Shown: positions 1 through 7,903, counted from the first letter of the stretch. The stretch: 64,000 nt of DNA from Clostridia bacterium (GCA_017545535.1 JAFWMS010000028.1:203323-267322), one strand, 5' to 3'. Program-made: numbers and translations. Notes: generated by a model from the sequence alone, not told the origin.

Positions 1-1324
1 CCGTCAGCGGGAACACGCCCAGCGTGATGGGGATGAGGATGCCGAAGGTGCCCCAACTGGTACCTGTAGCAAAGGAGAGCCCGCAGGCAATCAAAAACAC
101 GATGGCCGGAAGGAACGACTGGAAGCCGCCGGCAGAGCTCTTGACAAGGGCTTCAACGAACTGCTTGGCACCCAAGCTATCGGTCATGGCCTTCAAGCTC
201 CATGCGAAAGTCAAAATAAGGATGGCAGGGACCATGGACTTGAATCCCTCGGGGATGCTGGATGCGATCTCCTTGAACGAGAGTACCCTGCGGATGAGGT
301 AGTAAATCACGGTGATCACCAAGGCTACCGCTGACCCCAGCATAAGGCCCACGGACGCATCAGAATTGGAGAAAGCCTCTACGAAGCCGACCCCCTGAAA
401 GAACTCACCGGAGTAGATCATGCCGATGACGCAGGATACGATCAACACCAGGATGGGCAGCACCAGATCCAGCACCCTCCCCTTGGGATTGGTGTTCTCG
501 TCCGCAGCGTCAGCTATAGCTTTCATTCCGGAGAAAATGTCGCCCTTCTCCCTGGCGTTTCGCTCGTGCCGCTCCATAGGGCCGTAATCCAGGTTGGTGA
601 GGGCCAGGAAAACCATCATGGCAATGGTCAGGATGGCATAAAAGTTGAACGGGATCGCCCGGATGAACAAGTACAGGCCGTTCCCGTCCTCCACATAGGA
701 GCTGACCGCTGCCGCCCAGGAGGACACCGGTGCGATGATACAGATCGGCGCCGCCGTGGCGTCGATAAGGTAGGCAAGTTTCGCCCGGCTGATACGGCTT
801 TTGTCCGAAACGGGTCGCATGACGGAGCCTACGGTCAGACAGTTGAAATAATCGTCCACGAAGATCAACACGCCTAAGGCGATGGTGGCCAGCTGCGCCC
901 CCGCCCTGGTCTTGATGTGCGCGGCTGCCCAGCGTCCAAATGCGGCAGAACCGCCGGCCTTGTTCATGAGGATCACCAGGATGCCCAATATGACGAGGAA
1001 GATCAGAATGCCCACGTTGTAGCTGTCGGCCAGGGAGGCCACGACCCCGTCGTTGAAGATATGCGTCAGGGTCCCTTCAAAACTGAAATCAGAGTACAAT
1101 AGACCGCCCACCAGGATGCCTACGAACAGGGACGTATACACCTCCTTCGTGATCAGCGCCAATGCGATGGCGATGATAGCCGGGAGCAGCGACCAAAAGG
1201 ATTGATAAAATCGAGATGGGGCTTCTGCATCCGCTTCACCCTCAGCGAAAGCTGCAGCGGTGGATACGAGCAGAATAATGAGCAGGACGGACAGAAGGGA
1301 CAGGATCTTTTTCGTGTTTCTCAT
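1..1324 (-). CDS. NhaC-family Na+/H+ antiporter-like transporter (3' end cut by window)
   Basis: Translating the minus strand from the ATG at 1324 gives 441 codons with no stop before the window edge, so the C-terminus is missing. The protein starts with a hydrophobic, signal-like segment ending near AAAFAEG, then many membrane helices. Recognisable NhaC-type pieces are FVDDYFNCLTVGSVMRP and the nearby DATAAPICIIAPVSSWAA. The ribosome binding site AAAGGAG lies 6 bases before the ATG. NhaC proteins exchange Na+ for H+, but members controlled by lysine riboswitches have been proposed to be lysine transporters (LysW). The lysine riboswitch directly upstream therefore makes lysine the better substrate guess here. 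The family is clear; the substrate is inference. Confidence 0.88.
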   Translation of the reverse strand, partial: MRNTKKILSLLSVLLIILLVSTAAAFAEGEADAEAPSRFYQSFWSLLPAIIAIALALITKEVYTSLFVGILVGGLLYSDFSFEGTLTHIFNDGVVASLADSYNVGILIFLVILGILVILMNKAGGSAAFGRWAAAHIKTRAGAQLATIALGVLIFVDDYFNCLTVGSVMRPVSDKSRISRAKLAYLIDATAAPICIIAPVSSWAAAVSSYVEDGNGLYLFIRAIPFNFYAILTIAMMVFLALTNLDYGPMERHERNAREKGDIFSGMKAIADAADENTNPKGRVLDLVLPILVLIVSCVIGMIYSGEFFQGVGFVEAFSNSDASVGLMLGSAVALVITVIYYLIRRVLSFKEIASSIPEGFKSMVPAILILTFAWSLKAMTDSLGAKQFVEALVKSSAGGFQSFLPAIVFLIACGLSFATGTSWGTFGILIPITLGVFPLT

Positions 1325-1414
1325 GGGGAACTCCTTTCGCGCCAATGGCCAAGATGCAATCAACTGTGGAATCATGATCCGTCAAGACTCCACAGTTGAA
1401 CATAAGGATTCCCC
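1325..1414 (-). promoter_or_regulatory. RBS-sequestering expression platform of the lysine riboswitch
   Basis: Downstream of the aptamer, GGGGAATCCTT (minus strand, 1404-1414) is complementary, with one bulged base, to the ribosome binding site region AAGGAGTTCCCC (1325-1336). A 10-bp perfect hairpin, CAACTGTGGA with TCCACAGTTG (1389-1398 and 1361-1370), lies between and would bring the two together. I see no U-run after either stem. The layout therefore suggests control of translation start rather than of termination. Confidence 0.6.
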
Positions 1415-1419
1415 TATCT

Positions 1420-1595
1420 CGTTTGACAGCTCTCCGCCCGTCCCTGGGCGACAGTGCAGCGGATGTTCTCCGCTGCCCCGGATACGGATTCGATCAGGCG
1501 CTCTCGTCCGCTCCTCGGCGGTCCTCCCTTTCCTTTCTCCGCAATGCCTGTTGTCAGACAAAGTACTGTTGATGACCGCGACCTCTATCATGAGT
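1420..1595 (-). ncRNA. Lysine riboswitch (L box) aptamer
   Basis: The minus-strand RNA carries the L-box core in order: TGATAGAGGTCGCG, ATCAACAGTACTTT, a GGAGAAAGG stretch, ACCGCCGAGGAGCG, ACTGTCGCCC and finally GAGAGCTGTCA. P1 closes by pairing TGATAG (1585-1590) with CTGTCA (1424-1429). Strand, order and spacing match known lysine riboswitches such as the one before Bacillus subtilis lysC. It sits in the leader of the NhaC-like gene and would lower its expression when lysine is plentiful. Confidence 0.9.
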
Positions 1596-1613
1596 ATTCA
1601 GTTGATTTTTTAT

Positions 1614-1642
1614 ATATTATCCTCCACTCCTCCTGAAGTCAA
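1614..1642 (-). promoter_or_regulatory. Promoter of the lysine riboswitch/NhaC transcript
   Basis: On the minus strand a -35 box TTGACT (1637-1642) and a -10 box TAATAT (1614-1619) are separated by 17 bases. They lie about 20 bases before the aptamer, as expected for a riboswitch leader. Confidence 0.75.
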
Positions 1643-1677
1643 GCTTTTTTTATGAATATAAATTATTCATCCATCCC

Positions 1678-1706
1678 TTGCGCCGGTGCCTCGGGACTGC
1701 TATAAT
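1678..1706 (+). promoter_or_regulatory. Promoter of the ThrE-like exporter
   Basis: TTGCGC (1678-1683), a 17-base spacer and a perfect TATAAT (1701-1706) lie 35 bases before the exporter ATG. It is divergent from the NhaC promoter. Confidence 0.6.
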
Positions 1707-1740
1707 AGGCTGACTTTAGGGCAAAAGGACGGATCAAGCC

Positions 1741-3006
1741 ATGACGGAACGGGAACAGCGGCTCATCGTGAGCCGGGCGCTGGACGTGGGGGAACGGATG
1801 CTCCTCTGCGGCGGCGAGGTGAGCCGGGTGGAGGACACGATCTACCGCATCCTCAAAAGCTACGGGGCGTCGCGGGTGGAGGTGTTCACCATCCTGTCCT
1901 TCATTTCGCTGACGGCGGTATTCGACGCCGAGCAGGTCTACACCGAAAACCGCCGGGTGAGCATCGTGGCCTATTCCAACGACTTTGCCCGCCTGGAGCA
2001 GCTCAACGCCCTGTCCCGGGAGATCTGCCAAACCACGCCAAGCCTGGACGAGCTGACGGAGCGACTGGCCGCCATCGACCTGCCGCCCCGGAAGAAGCAG
2101 TTTCGGGAACTGTACGCCATGGTGGGATATCTGCTCAGCGGCGCCGCCTTCGCCCTGTTCTTCGGCGGCAACCCCCTGGACGCCCTGGGCGCGGGCGTCT
2201 GCTGTCTCGCGGTGTGGTTTTTGAACTGGGTCTTCCGACGCAGCGCATTACAGCGGCTGTTCCACGCCTTCCTCATCTCCTTCATCGCGGGGGCCCTGTG
2301 CTATCTCGTCATCCTGCTGGGGCTTGGAGAACACCCAGGACAGTTGATGATGGCGGTAATCATGGTGCTGATCCCCGGCATCGCCATGACTAACGCCATG
2401 CGGGAGATGCTGATTTCCGACACCATCTCCGGCATCCTGCGGCTGGTGGAATCGCTGCTCATCGCCTCGGCGGTGGCCTTCGGGTTCGCCCTGGCCATGT
2501 TCGTTTTCAAGGATTATTTCCCCGAGGAGCACTTCACCTCCCTGAACGCGGAGCTTCCCTGGCTGCAGGTGCTGGCCGCGGCGGCGGGCACGTTGGGCTT
2601 CTCCATCCTCTTCAACAGCCGGCCCCAGCGGCTCCTGCTGGGCGCTTTGGGCGGAGGGCTCACCTGGTTCATCTATCTGCTGCTGGCCCGGTACATCTTG
2701 CAGGATTTCATCTGCGTGGCGGCGGCGGCGGCCTTCGGTGCCGTGTACTCTGAGATCATGGCCCGGGTCTGCAAGGCGCCGGCCACGGTGTTCACCATCC
2801 TTGCCGAGATCGCGCTGATCCCCGGCGGGAGCCTGTATCTCACCATGCACCACCTGGTAGGCGGGCGACAGACCCAGGCTCTGCAGTACGGCATGCACAC
2901 GTTGATGGTAGCTTTGGCCATCGCCTTGGGCATCGTCTTCATCACCGCCTTCACCACCAGCTTCTTCTCGAAGAAAAAGCGGGCAGCTACCAAGCATAAG
3001 CATTAA
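1741..3006 (+). CDS. Threonine/serine exporter, ThrE family (fused two-domain form)
   Basis: This 421-residue membrane protein opens with the cytosolic part of the ThrE/DUF1212 domain (GERMLLCGGEVSRVEDTIYRI). It continues through about ten hydrophobic segments, including VMVLIPGIAMTNAMREM and, in the second half, the smaller ThrE_2-type domain ending in a basic tail (KKKRAATKHKH). In many Firmicutes these two domains are separate proteins; here they are fused. Members export threonine and serine. An AAAGGA-like ribosome binding site precedes the ATG. The gene stands alone, divergent from the NhaC-like gene and followed by a terminator. Confidence 0.88.
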   Translation: MTEREQRLIVSRALDVGERMLLCGGEVSRVEDTIYRILKSYGASRVEVFTILSFISLTAVFDAEQVYTENRRVSIVAYSNDFARLEQLNALSREICQTTPSLDELTERLAAIDLPPRKKQFRELYAMVGYLLSGAAFALFFGGNPLDALGAGVCCLAVWFLNWVFRRSALQRLFHAFLISFIAGALCYLVILLGLGEHPGQLMMAVIMVLIPGIAMTNAMREMLISDTISGILRLVESLLIASAVAFGFALAMFVFKDYFPEEHFTSLNAELPWLQVLAAAAGTLGFSILFNSRPQRLLLGALGGGLTWFIYLLLARYILQDFICVAAAAAFGAVYSEIMARVCKAPATVFTILAEIALIPGGSLYLTMHHLVGGRQTQALQYGMHTLMVALAIALGIVFITAFTTSFFSKKKRAATKHKH

Positions 3007-3088
3007 GAGGATCCGGTAAAAGCTTTCGTTCTTTTGCCACGGAAGGAAAAGGGTTGCCCAGCGGACACCAAATGGATCTTCCGCTTTT

Positions 3089-3124
3089 GCAGCTGTTTCC
3101 ATCATCCGGCAACAGCTTTTTCTT
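3089..3124 (+). terminator. Rho-independent terminator after the exporter gene
   Basis: AGCTGTT (3091-3097) pairs with AACAGCT (3111-3117), followed by TTTTTC. It separates the exporter from the tRNA promoter. Confidence 0.65.
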
Positions 3125-3148
3125 GTATGGACCGAAGGCTTTTCCCCA

Positions 3149-3177
3149 TTGACAAACGACCTCTCCGAGGCTATAAT
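3149..3177 (+). promoter_or_regulatory. tRNA-Arg promoter
   Basis: A consensus promoter, TTGACA (3149-3154), 17 bases and TATAAT (3172-3177), lies 15 bases before the broken tRNA-Arg. After integration it would transcribe the 5' tRNA half and read on into the complete element-borne tRNA at 3276. Confidence 0.85.
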
Positions 3178-3192
3178 AACCATGCTGTGTTT

Positions 3193-3231
3193 GTGCCTGT
3201 AGCTCAGCTGGATAGAGCGTTAGACTCCGAC
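3193..3231 (+). pseudogene. 5' half of the native tRNA-Arg(CCG), split by the element
   Basis: The first 39 bases of a tRNA-Arg(CCG) are intact: acceptor strand GTGCCTG, D arm, the 5' anticodon stem TTAGA and the loop CTCCGAC. After the loop the sequence changes to GCTAACCTTCGG, which cannot complete the anticodon stem or T arm. The missing 38 bases lie at 56021-56058. Joined at the loop, the halves make a normal 77-base tRNA with CCA. Confidence 0.9.
3225..3231 (+). other. attL core of the integrated element
   Basis: CTCCGAC, the complete anticodon loop, is the only sequence shared by both junctions (here and 56014-56020). A 7-base overlap placed in the anticodon loop, flanked by the stem as inverted arms, is a known target layout for tyrosine recombinases. 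Confidence 0.8.
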
Positions 3232-3275
3232 GCTAACCTTCGGTAGTTCTTGAAAAATGAATAATTTATGCATAT

Positions 3276-3352
3276 GTGCCTGTAGCTCAGCTGGATAGAG
3301 TGCAAGACTCCGACTCTTGAGGCCAGAGGTTCGAATCCTCCCAGGCACGCCA
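3276..3352 (+). tRNA. Element-borne tRNA-Arg (anticodon CCG)
   Basis: The 77 bases fold as a tRNA with encoded CCA. Acceptor GTGCCTG pairs with CAGGCAC, and anticodon stem CAAGA with TCTTG around loop CTCCGAC (anticodon CCG). The T arm AGAGG/CCTCC has one A-C mismatch at its base. The first 28 bases match the broken host copy, but the anticodon stem and 3' half differ, and the stem changes compensate each other. It is therefore a separate gene, not a reconstituted host tRNA. It lies 44 bases inside attL, behind the host tRNA promoter. Confidence 0.9.
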
Positions 3353-3353
3353 T

Positions 3354-3392
3354 GAAAGCCCCGAAAACACTACGTTTTCGGGGCTTTCACTT
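3354..3392 (+). terminator. Strong terminator after the tRNA, probably bidirectional
   Basis: A 15-bp perfect stem (3354-3368 with 3374-3388) around loop ACTAC is followed by CTTTTCCC-type sequence. On the other strand it may end the integrase transcript. Confidence 0.8.
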
Positions 3393-3498
3393 TTCCCTGG
3401 TCTTTGTTGCTTGGACGCAGGTTTTCTCCTGAAGAAGGTTGTATGCTTATCCTTGTATATTCATCAAAATATGCATTCTGTTTTGCTCGAAAACCGCG

Positions 3499-3518
3499 TT
3501 TGACTGCATTTTGACTGC
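3499..3518 (+). repeat. Left arm-type integrase binding repeats
   Basis: Two adjacent copies of TTTGACTGCA (3499-3508 and 3509-3518) lie between attL and the integrase gene. Three copies of the same sequence in the same orientation lie near attR (55848-55880). Repeats of this kind near both ends are typical arm sites for integrase N-terminal domains. Confidence 0.65.
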
Positions 3519-3539
3519 ACTTTTTCTAAAATAGCATTC

Positions 3540-4697
3540 TCACAGTGCTCGTAGTAAACGTATTTCCGGCTCTTTTTTCCTCTCTTTGAGATGTTCGTCA
3601 AGGGCTTGAATCGCTTTCTCTTCTTTGAATTTCGAAAGATGCGTGTATATCTCCAAGGTTACTTCTATATCTGAGTGACCAAGGAATTTTTGAGCTGATT
3701 TAACATCAACTCCCGCGTCGAACAGTATTGTGGCATATGTATGCCGGAGCATATGTGGTGTTATTTTATCAATAACTATGACTGGCTTCCTTGGGCCTGA
3801 TCCTTTCCTGCCACCTGCACATTCATTCAGATGATTGAGAAAGCTCTTCCACGCATTTGTTTGAGACACTCCTGACATAAGGTTTCCATTCACATCTGGA
3901 CACACCAAGCCTCTTTTCTTGCGAACAGAACATAGGACTTCGTACAAAACTTCGGGAATAGGTATGATACGAACACCAGCTTTGGTTTTAGGCGCTTTCA
4001 GGGATGGACGATTCTTTACTACAATCCTTGCCTTTGAAATGCTAATCGTTCGCTTCTCAAAATCAATATCGTTCCACTCCAATGCTAAGACTTCACCGAT
4101 TCTCAGACCTGCATATAGCATAATCATCGCCGCAACGCCCATTCTAGTCCCTCGCCAGTTCTCTGTAATTAGATCTATTTCTGACTCAGTTAACGCTCTG
4201 CGTTCCTCTGGTGCGATAGAAGGCACTTTAACCCCGGAGAAAGGATTTTTTACTATAAGATCTGAGTCAACCGCAATTTTCATAATTTGCTCTGCAATCT
4301 GTTTAATCTTTTTCATTGTGCTGGTTGCATAACCTTCGGAGGCGAGTTTATTGATAATGGTTTGCAAATGAATCTGCTTCAAATCTTTTGCATGCATCGC
4401 TCCAAGAACAGGCAGCAAATGGTTCTTAAGATAAGTTTGTTGAGTATACTTCCACTTTTCTGATTCTGGTTGAAAGTATTGATCTGACCATATTCCTGAA
4501 AGCTCAAGGAAACTGATATCGTTATGCCACACTGCAACACCGCTGTTGATTTCATTTGTGAGTGCATTGATATTTGCTTCCAGTTCCTTTTGTGTTTTAC
4601 CATAGACACTTTTTTTAATATATTTGCCGTTAGGCTTTTTTCCGACAATAATGCTCTTCTGGTAGCGTCCGTCTTCTCTCTTTTTAAGCTTTGCCAT
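3540..4697 (-). CDS. int: Tyrosine recombinase/integrase of the element
   Basis: This is a 385-residue phage-type integrase. An N-terminal AP2-like arm-binding region (KREDGRYQKSIIVGKK) is followed by a SAM-like core-binding domain (about 60-155) and a catalytic domain. The active residues are visible: R199 in AGLRIGE, H315 and R318 in HMLRHTY, H341 in GHSD and the tyrosine Y351 in IYTHLSK. Ribosome binding site GGAGG lies 5 bases before the ATG. The start overlaps the end of the small HTH gene by 14 bases, so the two are probably cotranslated. It should catalyse insertion and excision at the tRNA-Arg anticodon loop, with arm sites at both ends. Confidence 0.93.
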   Translation of the reverse strand: MAKLKKREDGRYQKSIIVGKKPNGKYIKKSVYGKTQKELEANINALTNEINSGVAVWHNDISFLELSGIWSDQYFQPESEKWKYTQQTYLKNHLLPVLGAMHAKDLKQIHLQTIINKLASEGYATSTMKKIKQIAEQIMKIAVDSDLIVKNPFSGVKVPSIAPEERRALTESEIDLITENWRGTRMGVAAMIMLYAGLRIGEVLALEWNDIDFEKRTISISKARIVVKNRPSLKAPKTKAGVRIIPIPEVLYEVLCSVRKKRGLVCPDVNGNLMSGVSQTNAWKSFLNHLNECAGGRKGSGPRKPVIVIDKITPHMLRHTYATILFDAGVDVKSAQKFLGHSDIEVTLEIYTHLSKFKEEKAIQALDEHLKERKKEPEIRLLRAL

Positions 4698-4929
4698 GCT
4701 GACCTCCTTCTAATGATTCAAGCCATGATAATAGTTCCTTTTTCCGAACATAGATCCGGGAACCCTTTGTAATCGTCTTGAATCTTTGCTGCCGAAGAAG
4801 ATAGTAAATATAGGTTCGAGACAATCCCAGCAGGTCTACCAGTAAGGTTTCACCAATCAGGTTCGGAAGTTCTTTCTCCGAGACAATTCTTCTCTTGACG
4901 GAATCAGGCATTGCTCCGGTGCGCTGCAT
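4684..4929 (-). CDS. Small helix-turn-helix protein, excisionase-like
   Basis: This 81-residue protein has an HTH_17/MerR-like fold: VDLLGLSRTYIYYLLRQQRF forms the helix-turn-helix, then a wing (ITKGSRIYVRKKELLSWLE). Such proteins next to an integrase usually act as the excisionase directing recombination. The chosen ATG has GGAAG 7 bases upstream and lies inside the end of the preceding gene (about 73-base overlap). A later ATG at 4911 is possible. It is one of six related HTH proteins in the element. Confidence 0.75.
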   Translation of the reverse strand: MQRTGAMPDSVKRRIVSEKELPNLIGETLLVDLLGLSRTYIYYLLRQQRFKTITKGSRIYVRKKELLSWLESLEGGQHGKA

Positions 4930-5129
4930 TCTTGAGCTTCCAGCCAGGAAAACAGCTTCTCCTTTCTTACTAATTTGCGCTTTCCTAGAGCTATTGTAGG
5001 AAACCCGTCCGCCTTGAACATATAATAAACATTCGCTTTTGAAATGCCGAGGATGCGGACAATGTCATTAGCGTCCAGAAAGAGAGGGATTTCATCGTAC
5101 GAGGAGTACTTCACGGTATCACTATTCAT
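4857..5129 (-). CDS. Small helix-turn-helix protein, excisionase family
   Basis: About 90 residues with the pattern SYDEIPLFLDANDIVRILGI, then a helix-turn-helix (SKANVYYMFKADGFPTIALG) and wing (KRKLVRKEKLFSWLE). ATG 5129 is preferred over the GTG one codon earlier because GAGGTG lies 8 bases upstream. The ATG overlaps the previous gene's stop by one base. It closely resembles the proteins at 43708 and 44006 (the same SYDEVP or SFEEVP opening), so the element has duplicated this DNA-binding module. Excision or transfer control is likely; the exact role is unknown. Confidence 0.72.
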   Translation of the reverse strand: MNSDTVKYSSYDEIPLFLDANDIVRILGISKANVYYMFKADGFPTIALGKRKLVRKEKLFSWLEAQECSAPEQCLIPSREELSRRKNFRT

Positions 5130-5620
5130 CACCCGATCACCTCGTTGTAGTACCTGCTGACCATCTCAGCAAATAACTCTTTAAAAAAGCGCGTCACCGA
5201 AGTCTTTGACATCTTCGTTCTTTCTGCAACACTTCGGAACGAACAACCACAATCTTTAAATAGATTCAGAAATGCTTGCCTATCAACCGGCATTTTACGA
5301 ACTTCTTCTTTGAACCATGCAAGAAACTCTGCATCATCAGAAAAATCGCTGTAGTCAAAGCAATACTCTTCGGCAGATCTGCTCTGTAACGCCGTTGGTA
5401 TATAGCCGGATAAAGAATCGTCCGCTTCATAGTCATCGATTATCTTTTCATAGGATAGAAACTCAAAAGCAGATTCCTCTTTCCATCGACGCAGTTCTCT
5501 CTTTGCGTCGGCCTCATAAACCATATAGATTTCCTTTTCAACTTCAATCCACCGTTTTTCGACTCTTACATAGTAATGTCGAACTCCTTTTTCATCTTTC
5601 CTTTTGCGATACAGAATCAT
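5129..5620 (-). CDS. Unrecognised protein with C-terminal sigma-like helix-turn-helix
   Basis: About 163 residues. The first part is basic and beta-rich (RKRKDEKGVRHYYVRVEKRW), the middle acidic. The C-terminus holds a likely helix-turn-helix (CSFRSVAERTKMSKTSVTRF) resembling sigma region 4. Tn916-type elements carry a sigma-like regulator at a comparable place (orf7), so a role in element gene control is plausible but not shown. ATG 5620 is preferred because GGAAAGG lies 6 bases upstream; two ATGs further upstream lack this. It overlaps the next HTH gene by one base. Confidence 0.6.
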   Translation of the reverse strand: MILYRKRKDEKGVRHYYVRVEKRWIEVEKEIYMVYEADAKRELRRWKEESAFEFLSYEKIIDDYEADDSLSGYIPTALQSRSAEEYCFDYSDFSDDAEFLAWFKEEVRKMPVDRQAFLNLFKDCGCSFRSVAERTKMSKTSVTRFFKELFAEMVSRYYNEVIG

Positions 5621-5926
5621 ACTCATCCTTTCCGCCTGAAAGGACATGCCGGGAATGGAGCGAATATGATACTGTTCCTGATGCGCACTAAAGATAGGGT
5701 ACGGAACGTTCCTTTACCGAAGTCGGTGAAGGTTCATATTCGTATCCAAGCCCTTAATGCATATCAGGCTTTGATTGATTAATTTGTGAAGTGATCTACT
5801 TCACGTTTAGAATTCTAGCGGAAAGGACTGCTTTTGACCCTGACGCAAGTTGGCCGATTTTGGGCCTGTTTTTGGCGTTTTTTGGGGATAAAATGTCAAA
5901 AAACCTAGAGAAATAGGCAAAAAATA
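5621..5926. promoter_or_regulatory. Intergenic control region with several palindromes
   Basis: No gene is seen in this ~300-base leader before the int/HTH operon. It holds operator-like palindromes: GTGAAGT-gatct-ACTTCAC (5786-5804), GGAACGTTCC (5703-5712) and ACCGA-AG-TCGGT just beside it. The sequence CCCTGACGCAA occurs at 5838-5848 and again in the terminator at 5927. These are plausible binding sites for the element's own regulators; none is assigned. Confidence 0.4.
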
Positions 5927-5947
5927 CCCTGACGCAATGCGTCAGGG
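5927..5947 (-). terminator. Terminator of the LexA-ImmA operon
   Basis: CCCTGACGC pairs perfectly with GCGTCAGGG around a 3-base loop. On the minus strand a TATTTTTTG run follows. It lies 21 bases after the metalloprotease stop codon. Confidence 0.75.
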
Positions 5948-5967
5948 TCGGAAAAGGATTTTTATGA

Positions 5968-7725
5968 TTATTCTGGACTTCCTAATGGCTGGACGCCAGC
6001 TTTAGCCAAATACTCATTACACTCAGGTATTGAATTGTTAGTCATGGTGAGGATCAACATCTGATAAGCTCCTTGCTCAGGTGAGTTTGTCAGATAGTAT
6101 CCTGCCTTTCGAATCAAATCGCCTGCCAATATGGGATGCAACTTCAATCCAACACAAAGGCATATTACCGTTGGAAGTGAAATGGACATATACGGAGTGT
6201 TTCTGTATCGGCTTATATTTCGAACGGACAACCAGCTTCTTTCTGCCAGCTGTTCGACCGTTATTCCTTTCCTCTTCATGTGGGCACAAAGTGTTTCTGC
6301 AAACGATGTGGGCAGTTTTGCCATAATACTCATTACCGTCTGAGTTTGTTTCGCATACAATACCGGATCGAAAGAGCTTCCTGCGATAAACTCTTCATCT
6401 TCAACATTGTATCGCAGCATACCGTACTGCATCCCGCGGTTGACTCGTCGTGAGGCAAACGCAAGACTGCATTCGGCTAAATGAGCCTTGGCATATGGTG
6501 TCAGGTGTAAAGCTCCGGTATCATCCCGACAGATGTATTTACTGTCACGAACGACAAAGCAGTTATCGACATAGGCGTAGACTCCGGATGCAAGAGCCTC
6601 TTGAAAGCTTTTGTTACGAGCAAACTCCTTTACCGCATTCTCGAAAGAAATAGTATGCTTGCGCTTATCATAGTATGAAAAAGCCGCCTTTGCATCTTCA
6701 TAACCCAGCTCTTCCATTCTGATCTTCGCAAGCTGTCGGGAGACGTTGAATTGACGACTAAGCTGATCAATAGTCTTCTCCATCCGCAGGATTGGAGATA
6801 GCCAGCTGTATCTTCGCAGCCAACCGCTTGCAAATAATTGTGTTGCCCAATTCGGCATAAGGATCCGAGGCGCTAAGGCATTTGCCTGCCATTCCATACG
6901 GTCAATAGCAGTCCATTGGCGCGATTGGCTATTACTCGAGGCTCTACGGCAGGCGATGGCCGAGTATTCATGATTCCATAGCTTCGCTAGGAGAAAAGCC
7001 GGCCTATGCAGCATCCAGTGGATACACTCATGCATGATCGTGTTGTTCCGGATCCGTTCATCTGGTACTTTACCGACAGGGGTGTTAACCAGAATTGTTC
7101 CGGCTGATACAGGAATAATGTGCCTTATGCCTGTCTGGGGGTCTATTACCATAGTACGGGCATCTTCAAAGAAGATTTTTGCGAGAATTTCCCCATCAGA
7201 ATCAAAATGCACATCTTCAACAGTGAGCCCTAATCCTTTCACGGCTTGACATGGTCTGAGAAGCGCACCACATGTCGAAACACGAGGATTTAATGCGTTG
7301 CTCATTCGAAACGCAATGGCATCTATGTCCTTTTTTGAAATGATCGGGATCAGGTCATCAGGGAGGACCGCTATGGAACGGAATCCTTTCCACATGGGGC
7401 CAGCACATCTCGTATGAACAGCCTTGAATTCTTCATTCAAATCGCAGTAGGCATCGACGATCATTGTGATCGGTTTTTCAATTCCACTATCATTAAGGAC
7501 ACAGTTCACCAGGGCATCAAAATAGAGATTCTGTTCATCGATGTCGTGGTTTGTAACGATAACCTTCCTGATAGAGACCGGGCGGATATCTGTCTTCTGG
7601 CGCTTATTATATTCATCGATTTCAGCCATAAGATCGTTATAAAAACGCTCTGTAACGAGCGTTGAAAACGATGGCTTTTCTCCGCATGCAGCTGCAAGAG
7701 AGACGTAATCATAAACCTGTTCCAT
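5968..7725 (-). CDS. ImmA/IrrE-type zinc metalloprotease with C-terminal helix-turn-helix
   Basis: A 585-residue protein containing the zinc protease signature HECIH within NNTIMHECIHWMLH, typical of ImmA/IrrE peptidases. After a helical linker (QLSRQFNVSRQLAKIRMEEL) the C-terminus has an XRE-like helix-turn-helix (ITVEQLAERSWLSVRNISRY). ImmA proteases in elements such as ICEBs1 cleave an immunity repressor to release excision and transfer. ATG 7725 is chosen because AGGTG lies just upstream and a start here overlaps the zinc-ribbon gene by 17 bases. It is last in the LexA-led operon. The partner repressor is not identified; LexA-like 8786-9382 is a candidate. Much longer than ordinary ImmA. 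Confidence 0.75.
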   Translation of the reverse strand: MEQVYDYVSLAAACGEKPSFSTLVTERFYNDLMAEIDEYNKRQKTDIRPVSIRKVIVTNHDIDEQNLYFDALVNCVLNDSGIEKPITMIVDAYCDLNEEFKAVHTRCAGPMWKGFRSIAVLPDDLIPIISKKDIDAIAFRMSNALNPRVSTCGALLRPCQAVKGLGLTVEDVHFDSDGEILAKIFFEDARTMVIDPQTGIRHIIPVSAGTILVNTPVGKVPDERIRNNTIMHECIHWMLHRPAFLLAKLWNHEYSAIACRRASSNSQSRQWTAIDRMEWQANALAPRILMPNWATQLFASGWLRRYSWLSPILRMEKTIDQLSRQFNVSRQLAKIRMEELGYEDAKAAFSYYDKRKHTISFENAVKEFARNKSFQEALASGVYAYVDNCFVVRDSKYICRDDTGALHLTPYAKAHLAECSLAFASRRVNRGMQYGMLRYNVEDEEFIAGSSFDPVLYAKQTQTVMSIMAKLPTSFAETLCAHMKRKGITVEQLAERSWLSVRNISRYRNTPYMSISLPTVICLCVGLKLHPILAGDLIRKAGYYLTNSPEQGAYQMLILTMTNNSIPECNEYLAKAGVQPLGSPE

Positions 7726-7903
7726 CACACACCTCAGCTTCGCCAAAGGTGAGATCCATAAGGTCGATCTCACAGATAGAAGCACCAATCAAGCGATACC
7801 GAAACAGCTTGTCACAATAAGGGCAAACCGCATCCTGGGCTTCTTTTTTGAAATTCAGTATTATATAGTTTTTGCATCTTGCACATTTCGTTGCTTTCAC
7901 CAT
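7709..7903 (-). CDS. Small zinc-ribbon protein
   Basis: 64 residues with two Cys-x2-Cys knuckles, CARCKNY and CPYCDKL, spaced like a zinc ribbon. ATG 7903 has the strong ribosome binding site AAGGAGGG 8 bases upstream, better than the TTG further out. It lies between the polymerase fragment and the metalloprotease and overlaps the latter's start. No function is assigned. Zinc-ribbon partners often bind DNA or RNA polymerase. Confidence 0.6.
   Translation of the reverse strand: MVKATKCARCKNYIILNFKKEAQDAVCPYCDKLFRYRLIGASICEIDLMDLTFGEAEVCDGTGL

Noticed and set aside
2248..3183. A 311-residue minus-strand frame over the exporter gene
   Set aside because: Low-complexity His/Gln/Gly/Arg-rich shadow; the plus-strand exporter is clear.
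3276..3352. Reading the second tRNA as the host tRNA rebuilt by integration
   Set aside because: Its anticodon stem and 3' half pair with each other but not with the host halves, and it lies wholly inside the att boundaries.
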